The notes under the pieces were generated by a model. It did no database searches. It was not told the origin of the DNA and worked only from the letters and a program-made list of their open reading frames with translations. A stretch of 64,000 nucleotides of DNA from NCBI GenBank assembly GCA_029204225.1, contig CM055104.1, forward strand, positions 21,113,761 through 21,177,760, read 5' to 3'. The DNA comes from Diphasiastrum complanatum. Lineage: Eukaryota > Streptophyta > Lycopodiopsida > Lycopodiales > Lycopodiaceae. Shown piece after piece: positions 47,457 through 57,399 of the stretch. Each line of letters starts with the position of its first letter. The stretch's first letter is position 1. The position numbers were made by a program, and so were the translations under genes.

Positions 47457-50400
47457 CTCCCTCTTCAACATTGGATGCTAGTTTCAACATAGTCTTTGAG
47501 CACATTCCAAGATTAGATCTATGCATTAAATATAGGTCCTTTCCCAATGGTTTGGTGAAGATATCAGCCACACACTCCTTTGAAGAGACATGTTGAAGCT
47601 CCACCTCTTTGGCAATGACTTGATCTCTCACAAAATGGTGAGCAATCTCAATGTGCTTGCTCCTTGCATGAAAAACAGGATTGCTTGCCAAGCTTTGGGC
47701 TGAAAGGTTATCACAAAGTATGATTGGAGTCTTCTCTGGTTCCAGCAAGTGAAGATCCAATAACATCCTCTTGATCCAAAGAATCTCCTTGGTGCATGTT
47801 GTTAATGCCTTGTACTCGGCTTCGGTGGAAGATAGAGAGATAGTTGGTTGCTTCTTTGATAGCCATGAGACCACTCCATCTCCAAGATAGATTGCAAAGG
47901 CACTTGTTGACTTCCTATCCATTTGATCACCTGCAAAATCTGAATCTGAAAATCCACAAAGGTTAGGTGTAGTACCTCCATACAAGATGCCAAAATCTCT
48001 AGATCCCGAGATGTATCTAAGTACTCTCTTTCCTAGCTTCCAATGAGCCTCACTAGGATCTTGCATAAATTGACTTAGTTTACCAACCACAAAGCTTAGA
48101 TCAGGTCTTGTGATGGTTAACCATATAAGAGATCCTATTAGCTTTCTATAGAGAGTAATGTCCTTGAAGGATCTTTCATTACTTCTTGTAGTTAGCTTTA
48201 CATTTGATTCCATAGGAGTAGAAACAACTTTACAATCTTCCATATGAAACCTTTTTAGAATAGAGTTAACATACTTTTCTTGACATATGAATGTAGATTT
48301 AGAAGTTCTAATAATCTCTATTCCTAAGATATAATGAAGTTTACCAAGATCTTGAATTTCAAACTCTCTTTTGAGTGCCATCTTGATTTCATCTATATCT
48401 AGATTGTTACCACCACTTAAGATAATGTCATCAACATAGATCAAAAGTAAAGTGATATCATTTTCATTCAATCTAAAGTAGAGAGAATGATCATACTCAC
48501 TCATAACAAAGTTTTGAGAAAGTAAGAAGGAATTGAGCTTAGCATACCAACTCCTTGGTGCTTGCTTTAGCCCATACAAACTCTTTTGGAGATAGCACAC
48601 ATGATTAGGCTCATCATGTGAAACATAGCCCTCGGGTTGCTCCATGTAAATATCTTCTTCAAGATCACCATTCAAGAAGGCATTAGTAACATCCATTTGC
48701 CACATATCCCAATCATAAAGAGTTGCAAGAGAGATTAGGATTCGAATAGTTACCATCTTTGCCACGGGTGCAAAGGTCTCATCATAGTCAATACCATATT
48801 CTTGAGCATACCCCTTTGCCACCAACCTTGCCTTGTACTTGTTGATTGATCCATCTTGAAATGTCTTGATCTTGAAGATCCACTTACAACCAATTGCCTT
48901 CTTGTCCTTTGGAAGCTTTACCAACCTCCATGTGTTGCTTTTGATGAGTGCTTGATGCTCATGATCCATGGCTTGGATCCATTCCTTCTTTTGAATTGCT
49001 TCACCTACACAAGTTGGTTCATCAAAAGAGGTAAGAAAAGCAAAGTTAGAGTTGTCCACCACTTGCTTTCCTTTTTCATAATAGGTTAGCCTTGATGGCT
49101 TAGCCCTTTGCCTTTGAGTCTTCCTTGAAGTTTGCTTTGGAGTGGCATCTCCATCTTCATCCAAGACATCTTGCACATCATGATGATTAGTAGGCACATC
49201 AACATCAACATCAACAACATTGGAAACATTCTCTTCATGAAAGATGACATCCCTACTTATGACAACTTTCTTTGTAGAAGGAATGTACACTTTGTAAGCC
49301 TTGCTTACTTCACTATAGCCAACAAACACACCCTTCTTTGATGAAGGATCTTCTTTAGTTCTATCATCAAGTGTGATATTGACAAAACATGTACATCCAA
49401 AGATCCTACAATGCTTGACACTCGGCCTTCTACCATAAAGAACCTCATGAGGAGTTTTACCATCCAAGGAAGCACTTGTCCATCTATTACATAGATAGTT
49501 AGCACATGCTAAAGCTTCCCCCCAAAAAGACTTAGCAAGATTAGCATGTAGTCTCATTGCCTTGGCACATTCACAAAGGGTTCTATTCTTCCTCTCGGCC
49601 ACTCCATTCTGTTGTGGAGTCCTAGGACTAGACATCTCCCTCTTAATCCCATGTGCTATACAAAAGTCTTTGAACCTATTTGAGGTGTATTCCCCTCCAT
49701 TATCAGATCTTAAGCATTTGATCTTTGTATTGAATTGGTTTTCCATTTCATTCTTGAACTTGACAAATGCAGCAAACACTTCATCCTTACTTTTAAGAAG
49801 ATAGATCCAAGTATACCTACTAAAGTCATCAATGAAAGTTGCATACATCTTTGCCCCACCATTGCTAGTTGTACTAGAAGAATGAATATCAGAATGCACA
49901 AGTTTAAAAGCTTCTTTAGATCTAGAAGTAGATCTAGAATAAGCAAGTCTATGAGATTTGGACAAGGCACAATGTTCACAAACACTATTGTTTGCAACAA
50001 GACTTTTAGGGAGACCAAGAACAAGCTCTTTCTTTGCCATTACCTCCAAAGATTTGAAGTTGGGATGGCCCAACCTCTTGTGCCAAACTTCTTGGTTTGT
50101 CAATTGCTCCCTAGCCATACATCCTTCATGATTAGAGATCACACATGCATCAAGCTTGAAAAGTTTACCATGCCTCCTACCTTGAGCAATCAAGGATCCA
50201 CATTTACTTATCAAACATGCATCTCCAATGAACTCCACATCAAGTCCTTTGTCAATCATTTGACTTACACTAAGCAGATTCTTAGTGATTGAAGGAATGT
50301 ACAAAACATTTTCAAGATTTGCTTTCCTATTTGTTGAAAGGGAAATAGGAATAGTGCCTATGCCTTTGATGTCACATTGACCATCATTTGCAGTGTAGAT

Positions 50401-51405
50401 GATGTTACCTTCTCCCTCATAAGACAATAAGGATGTAAAGTATTCCTTATGTCTTGTCATGTGAGATGAGGCTCCACTATCAATCCACCAAGGATCATTA
50501 TCATCTATGTTGGCTAACAAACTTGAAGTCATAACAAGTGATTCACATGTGTTATGTTCTTCCTCATCTATTGTAAGATTTCCTTGCCTCTCTCCTTGCT
50601 CTCTTTTCTTCTTATAACATTCATTTGCAAAATGACCTTTTATCCCACAATAAAAGCACTTGAACTTTGACTTATTATTCTTAGTAGAAGAGGAAGAGGA
50701 AGAGTGATCATCATGATCAAAGTTACCACCTTTGGACCATTTCCCTTTGCCTTTACCTTTGCCCTTGAATTTGCCTTTTGTGAAGAAAGCCTCTTCACCT
50801 CCACCTTGCAAGGATGCACCATCAAGCTTTGATTGCAACCTATGTTCTTCAGCCAATAAGATTTCTTGCAAGTCAACCACACTTGGCAAGACTCTTTGAA
50901 TGGCAAAACTTTGCACAAGGTTAGCATGTTCATTTAGCAAACCATTCAACATAACTTGGACTATTTCACCATCTTTTATGTTCTCATCAATGCATGCTAA
51001 ATCATCACTTAGGGACTTAACTCTCAAGATAAATGCATGAGCACTTTCACCCTCTCTTTGCCTACTAGAAAATATTTGTCTCCTTAGGGTCAATACCCTA
51101 GATGTGGACTTTGATTCAAAGAGCTTCTTTAAGGCATTCCATGCCTCACTTGCACTTTGACACTTTCCAACTTCCTTGAGAAGTTCATTTGTAACATTTA
51201 TTTTAATGATATGAAGAGCCCTTTTGGCCTTCTTATCAAACCTTTGTTGCTCTTGAAGTGTGAGAGGTCTCTCTTCAATTTCTGCAACTATGTCCATGAG
51301 TTCATTCAACTCAAGTAAGGACTCCATCCTCACTTTCCAAGTAGAGTAGTTTGATGAACTCAACCTTTCACTAGACTCTAGCATGATCCCACCATTGGAA
51401 GCCAT
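47452..51405 (-). CDS. Ty1/copia element F: intact gag-pol polyprotein (1317 aa)
   Basis: One uninterrupted frame. Order from the N-terminus: gag (1 to ~240, SNYSTWKVRMESLLELNE), Lys/Gly-rich linker, CCHC knuckle CFYCGIKGHFANEC (~250-263), protease DSGASSHM (~306), integrase HHCC (~440-478) and DDE residues in VHSDIHS (~503), SDNGGEY (~566) and NGVAERKN (~602), then RT from FAPVAKMVTIR to YVDDIILSG (~989), and RNase H with SSTEAEYKAL (~1195) and KHIEIAHHFVRDQ (~1255). All expected catalytic residues are present and the length is typical for plant copia. The protein would make particles, copy the RNA and integrate cDNA. The stop codon TGA lies inside the first bases of the 3' LTR, so the polypurine tract is also coding (NVEEGV). 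Good candidate for an autonomous, recently active element. Confidence 0.95.
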   Translation of the reverse strand: MASNGGIMLESSERLSSSNYSTWKVRMESLLELNELMDIVAEIEERPLTLQEQQRFDKKAKRALHIIKINVTNELLKEVGKCQSASEAWNALKKLFESKSTSRVLTLRRQIFSSRQREGESAHAFILRVKSLSDDLACIDENIKDGEIVQVMLNGLLNEHANLVQSFAIQRVLPSVVDLQEILLAEEHRLQSKLDGASLQGGGEEAFFTKGKFKGKGKGKGKWSKGGNFDHDDHSSSSSSTKNNKSKFKCFYCGIKGHFANECYKKKREQGERQGNLTIDEEEHNTCESLVMTSSLLANIDDNDPWWIDSGASSHMTRHKEYFTSLLSYEGEGNIIYTANDGQCDIKGIGTIPISLSTNRKANLENVLYIPSITKNLLSVSQMIDKGLDVEFIGDACLISKCGSLIAQGRRHGKLFKLDACVISNHEGCMAREQLTNQEVWHKRLGHPNFKSLEVMAKKELVLGLPKSLVANNSVCEHCALSKSHRLAYSRSTSRSKEAFKLVHSDIHSSSTTSNGGAKMYATFIDDFSRYTWIYLLKSKDEVFAAFVKFKNEMENQFNTKIKCLRSDNGGEYTSNRFKDFCIAHGIKREMSSPRTPQQNGVAERKNRTLCECAKAMRLHANLAKSFWGEALACANYLCNRWTSASLDGKTPHEVLYGRRPSVKHCRIFGCTCFVNITLDDRTKEDPSSKKGVFVGYSEVSKAYKVYIPSTKKVVISRDVIFHEENVSNVVDVDVDVPTNHHDVQDVLDEDGDATPKQTSRKTQRQRAKPSRLTYYEKGKQVVDNSNFAFLTSFDEPTCVGEAIQKKEWIQAMDHEHQALIKSNTWRLVKLPKDKKAIGCKWIFKIKTFQDGSINKYKARLVAKGYAQEYGIDYDETFAPVAKMVTIRILISLATLYDWDMWQMDVTNAFLNGDLEEDIYMEQPEGYVSHDEPNHVCYLQKSLYGLKQAPRSWYAKLNSFLLSQNFVMSEYDHSLYFRLNENDITLLLIYVDDIILSGGNNLDIDEIKMALKREFEIQDLGKLHYILGIEIIRTSKSTFICQEKYVNSILKRFHMEDCKVVSTPMESNVKLTTRSNERSFKDITLYRKLIGSLIWLTITRPDLSFVVGKLSQFMQDPSEAHWKLGKRVLRYISGSRDFGILYGGTTPNLCGFSDSDFAGDQMDRKSTSAFAIYLGDGVVSWLSKKQPTISLSSTEAEYKALTTCTKEILWIKRMLLDLHLLEPEKTPIILCDNLSAQSLASNPVFHARSKHIEIAHHFVRDQVIAKEVELQHVSSKECVADIFTKPLGKDLYLMHRSNLGMCSKTMLKLASNVEEGV
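47457..47469 (-). other. Polypurine tract of element F
   Basis: The minus strand reads GTTGAAGAGGGAG directly before the 3' LTR, the plus-strand DNA priming site. The same word precedes the K LTR. Confidence 0.85.
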
Positions 51406-52564
51406 GATTCTAATGTTTCTTCAACTTTTAGGTTCTGTCCTAAAGCACTTAGCACTCACTTTTCTCTCAACAAATGATAGATAAAGAGATCTATGAAGAT
51501 TTAGGACCCTAAAACACTTCTATCTTGAACCTAGATGGTTTCCAAGCATAGAAAGGAAGATTGAAACACATGCAACACTTTGCACACACTAAGAATGGAT
51601 TACAAAATCAAACCAACCTGAACACACTCTTGCTTAAGCTCTCAAACTTTCCAGCAAGTGACCAAATCAAGTTATGGTGTGAAGAGTTACTTGCATTCTT
51701 AGAAAATACCCAAAACTAGGATGCCAAGATTACCTAGTAATGAACAAACTTGATCAACATATGATCAACACACTAAGATATTGATTCAACCTGTAAAACC
51801 ACATGTAAACCACACTTCTAAAAGTTTATAAACTCCAGCAAGTGATAAATACAAGATTTAGAGGTGAATGAATGAGCACACTTAGTGAATCACAAGACTA
51901 GCTTCACTATCTTGTCAAATCTTGGTGTTTAGATGTAGATCTAAGATCACTTCACATGAGAATGTTCCTCAACCTGTTAAGAACCTGAAAACACACTTGC
52001 ATAATGGTTAACACCTTCCAGCAAATGCTCCAATCAAATTACATAAGGAGAGTTACTTACATGCTCAACAAAGTACACCAAAATTTATGCCAAAATTGAT
52101 GACAATCTTTACAATATGCTCTTCACAATGGAGCTTACAATATGTTCACCCAAAAAAGGGGATCTTTCATCCAAATGGGAGCTTTGCTCAGCCTTTAGGA
52201 GAATTACAACTCACTCAAAAGAGCATTTGTCATCCACTTAAGGAGAAGTTTCATCCACTTAAGGAGAGTGTTCATCCAAGAATGGAGATTGTCAACAATA
52301 GGATTGAAAAGAACATTGTTAGTATTGAATATGCACAAGCCTCACAATCACAAATGATTAGGTGTTATGATCTGATCCAAAATAGTTTCTTTTCAGCCTC
52401 TGATCTTCAATAGACCTGAAATATGCTTTTGATCCACAAGTTCAACTCACAAAACAAAGGTTAGTAAGATTTGATCAACAAAGCAATGCAAAATCATGCT
52501 AGAACTTGATCAAACATCCAAATATCACCAAAAATGGAATACTTACTGTAAATAGAACCCAACC
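51406..52564 (-). mobile_element. Leader of element F
   Basis: An untranslated region of about 1.16 kb between PBS and the gag ATG, the inverted counterpart of 30068-31227 with the same degenerate internal repeats. Confidence 0.75.
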
Positions 52565-52577
52565 AGTTCTGATACCA
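52565..52577 (-). promoter_or_regulatory. Primer binding site of element F
   Basis: The minus strand reads TGGTATCAGAACT, one base different from F2. Confidence 0.85.
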
Positions 52578-53232
52578 TGTGAAAAATACAGATCCTAAGT
52601 GGATCTAAACTCCAAGATCATTGGCTTGAATGCTTGCACTCCAAACTACATAAGCTAGGAATTGGCAACACATTCTATGCTACCTAGAATGCAAAGAACT
52701 TGATCAAAAAGCATTTACCACAAATGAAATCTTCCATAAACATCAAGTGCGGCCCAAAATAGCATTATACAGTCCATAATACATCAGCCTACCACTTTTG
52801 GAAAGCACCTAAGATCATACACAATAGCTTGAAGACAATACACACAACAATGCTCTCAATGGAGGAAGAAACAATGACAATGATCTATTGATCTCAATGA
52901 AGCATACAAAAGGTTTCTCCAACCTGTTCTCCACGACTTCCCTACTATTTATGGATGAGGAAGATGACTCTCTCTCCTCTCTCTAGAAGGTACTTGACCC
53001 TAGATATTCCCTATATAGGAAAAATAGCTAAAAATGGCTTATATGACCAAAATACATCAAAATGGTCTCATTTTGAAGGGTATGAAGTTTGACACTCCAT
53101 CATACTGAAAAAATATAGTAAATAAAAACATTGTGGCCTGGTTCACACGTGTGAAACTCCAGAACCAAAACTATTTACAATTTTAGCCAATTTAGGCCTC
53201 AAACTAGCTAGGAAATGTTGACAATTTTCACA
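52578..53232 (-). mobile_element. 5' LTR of element F
   Basis: 655 bp, paired with 46802-47456. It is followed by GGGCAACCTCTCAC, the same flank as the solo LTR at 43925. This shows that this LTR descends from the insertion in element E protease and not from the insertion in element C gag. Confidence 0.95.
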
Positions 53233-54501
53233 GGGCAACCTCTCACATGACTCACTAAAAAGACTACTTTTCTAATCTACCGTTTTTACAATAGTTCTAA
53301 GAGAATTATCTTCACTGCAAGTGATCAAGAATGTGAGATTGTAGGTGTTGGATCTATTCTTTTATGTCTAGGATCATTTTAAAAGTAGATCTAGACAATG
53401 TTCTTTATGTACCTTCAATTACAAAGAACTTGTTGATTGTAGGACAACTTATGGATAGTGGAATAGATGTACATTTCAAGCATGGAGCATGTTCTATCTT
53501 GAAAGATGAAAAATGTGTTGCTAGTGGTTTCAAGCAAGGGAGGTTATTCAAATTGGATGCTAATGTGATGGTTGGAAGTGTGAACATGGCAAGGGAGGAG
53601 CTCACTCAAGTGGAATTATGGCATAAAAGGCTAGGCCATCCTAACTACAAAGCTATGGAGACTATGGTGACAAAGGAGCTAGCAAGTGGACTTCCCAAAA
53701 CCATATCCAAGTGTGGCAAGCTTTGTGAAGCTTGTGGACTCTCCAAATCTCATAAGCTACCTTTCAAGAGATCTTTGACAAGCTCTAACTCTCCTGTTGA
53801 CCTTATACACTCGGATGTTCATTCATTTTCACATGAATCAAATGGTGGAGCTCTTATGTATGTCACTTTTATTGATGATAAATTAAAATACTCTTGGGCT
53901 TATCTCTTGTCTAAGAAAAGTGAAGTTTTTGAGTCCTTTGTGAAGTTCAAAACTCTTGTGGAAAAGCAACTTAATACTAGCTTGAAAGTATTAAGAAGTG
54001 ATAATGGAGGGGAGTACATCTCCAATAGGATGAAAGAGTTTTGTGAAACTAATGGCATTAGGAGAGAGTTTACTTGCACATATACTCCACAAAAAAATGG
54101 AGTAGCTGAGAGAAAGAATAGGACACTATGTGAGTGTGCTAAAGCTTTGAGATTAGATGCATCCCTTCCTATTTCATTTTGGAGAGAAGGTATTTTATGT
54201 GCAAACTTTCTATGTAATAGAATGACTAATAGTGCCATTGAAGGACTTACACCTTATGAAGTATTGTATGGCAAAAAGCAAATCTTAGTGATTTGAAAGT
54301 TTTTGGATGTACTTGTTATGTACATATTTCTTTAGAAACAAGGAAAAAGAAAGATGCCACTTCTTTTTAGGAATCTTTGTTGGTTATAGTGAGAATAAGA
54401 AAGCCTATAGGATATTTGATCCTGTTACCAAGAAAGTTGTTGTAAGTAGAGATGTACTTTTTGACGAATCTCTCCAAGCCAAAGGAAAGGTGACCTCCAA
54501 C
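53233..54501 (+). pseudogene. Duplicate copy of element E protease-integrase
   Basis: Near-identical to 43926-45194; the 310-residue open run at 53364-54296 differs by a single residue (Val to Ala). Same stops, same frameshift and same cut by the C LTR. Part of the 3.27-kb direct duplication. Confidence 0.93.
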
Positions 54502-55543
54502 TGTTGGATTTACTCCTTCTACTCTCCTAAATCCCAATTTTAATCTGCCTCCATTCATGCTGCATTTTTTTTCTTCTTTTCTAACGTTGTCATGCAGTCT
54601 GCATTTTTACATGCAAATTTGCACAGACGAAGAAAGGCGAATAAATCACGACACTGTGTTCTTACATAGTCATGGTGACAAGCGAAAAGGAGACACTACC
54701 TTATTGAATGCCAAGGTGCCCTAACAGATAAGGCACCCTGTAAATCTTATCCTACGGCCATTCATAAGAGTGACACACATTTGCGTCATTACCAACGTTC
54801 ACTTCAGTACTGGTTGACGTCGCACCCTTTTCACCTTCACCCCATGCAGTCGCGCTAATAGATTGGACAACGATTGCAGCCACCCACGATCTCCTACAGA
54901 CAACACATCCACTTTGTACTTTCGCATCTGCACACCTGTAATATTATGTATATATATTGGATACCATCTGAGTATTCGATGATGATGATGATTAGATGAT
55001 CAAGTGAGTGAAGAAAAGACTAAGAGAAGAGGTTTCATTCCTCATTACAGACAGAAATAAGCTTTGTAGGGCACGGGTTTTCGTTCGCTACAGTCTTGTG
55101 CTCTACCGCATTATTGACTTGTATACTTGACGTACTTAATCTGACACAGTTCATTTGTTCTGCATTTTGAATTTGTCAATATTGCTATGCTTATTCTTCA
55201 TTCTGTTAGATCTTTCCTGTTGCTCTTTCTGGTAATAGATGACTAACTTTTAGTCTTGTCTTTTGCAAATAATTCGCGACTAATTATCAGTCGAGCACAG
55301 TCTAGCTCTTCGCAAATCATTTGTGACAGATAATTTGTCTTGCAATTCGCGATAAATTATTCATCTAGCGCTTCATCCATTTAAATATTTGGCTACGTAA
55401 TCTAGAATGACTGTGATTTCTATCACTAAAGTCATGCTTAGGGAGAGAGTCATTTAACTCATTCCACTGCACACGAACATTATTTGTTCGAGTTTGCTTC
55501 TCGTTCGTGTTCGTCATCTATTCTTCCTCCCTCTCTCCCAACA
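54502..55543 (+). mobile_element. Duplicate copy of the element C 5' LTR
   Basis: Copy of 45195-46236, with only two substitutions noticed (near 54783 and 55343). Confidence 0.9.
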
Positions 55544-55700
55544 TGGTATCAGAACAATCTTTATAGCTCGATTAGCTCCCACATTACAAGACTCTACTAG
55601 CCGATAGAGTAATTATTTTCTTGTTCTGTATTTTTCAGTATTAGATTTTCATACTTAAGTCACTGATAGTTTCTCCTATCACTTAGACTAATTCTTCCAC

Positions 55701-56013
55701 ATGGATTCCCAAGGGAAAGCTAGTCCTCTCATTGACAAGTTTTATGGAGCCAATTACCATCTGTGGAAATTAAAGATGAAGATTGTACTAATGGCAAAAG
55801 AATTGTACGACGTTATCACAGGTGCAGAAGGAAAACCCGAAGCGGACGACAGAGTTGCATTGCTCTATCTCTGAAACCACAAACTCAATTTCATTTTCTT
55901 AAAGAGAAAGTTCTAAATAAAGATGTCGAGTTAAGTTATTGTCCTACGACCAGTATGTTGGCTGATACCTTGACTAAGCCTCTGTCAAGAGAAAAGCATA
56001 TAAGCTTAAGGGG
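55701..56013 (+). pseudogene. Element C copy: gag start fused to the end of RNase H
   Basis: The first 150 bases repeat element C gag (50 codons, to ...GKPEADD). At 55850/55851 the sequence jumps to a copia RNase H end reading FHFLKEKVLNKDVELSYCPT, then SMLADTLTKPLSREKHI. Almost all of gag-pol is deleted, leaving a deletion derivative. A purine run AAGGGGGA precedes the 3' LTR-like sequence at 56014. Confidence 0.85.
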
Positions 56014-56820
<807 letters not shown>

Positions 56821-56880
56821 TTAAATAGTAACTAGCTAAAGAAGATCATTGCACACAGTGCACCATTACTATGAACCATT

Positions 56881-57395
56881 CTATAGGAAAAATAGTAGTT
56901 ATTCTTCCGCAAAGAACACGATGCAAGTTTGAATAAATCAAACTAATATCAATGTCTTCAATCGCAAATTTATCTGATCTATGTACTAATAGAACAGTAT
57001 TTGTTCTGATTGAATATGCATAATATGCGGAAGTAAGAGACAACTTAAGACAATTTAGACAATAAGAAACTATTGATCAAAAATGAATTTTTATAACTCT
57101 GAATCTGATTCATCAATATACATCTCTTGCTATCTTATCTCGTTGTTGTGTCTCTGATTGAGTGAGTTACAACGAGTAGTGCACATGTATTTATATTGTT
57201 ACAAGACAAATTTTTTGGCCTTTTATTTACAGGTCTTTTGGCCTTTTAATGCTATAAGAGTAGATATTTAACCGTTTATGACTGTTGACATTCAAATAGA
57301 TGCTCTGTTTTCAGGCTCGAATAAAATCTGTTTGCAAATAATTCACGATAGTTCATCTCTTCGTCTCAGCTTCGTGTTTTGCGAATTTTTCGTGA
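56881..57395 (-). mobile_element. 3' LTR of element I (partial)
   Basis: It aligns with 60863-61380: AATAGTAGTTATTCTTCC against AATAGTAATTATTCTTCC, ATATCAATGTCTTCAAT, GTGTCTCTGATTGAGTGAG and others. Similarity fades near 57395, directly next to RT sequence, so the inner end of the LTR has been lost together with RNase H. Confidence 0.75.
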
Positions 57396-57399
57396 CACT

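Noticed and set aside
43271-55850. Assembly duplication as explanation of the 3.27-kb direct repeat
   Set aside because: The copies carry different substitutions and a 1-base indel and have different right-hand sequence, so they look like real separate copies, though reads would be needed to prove it.
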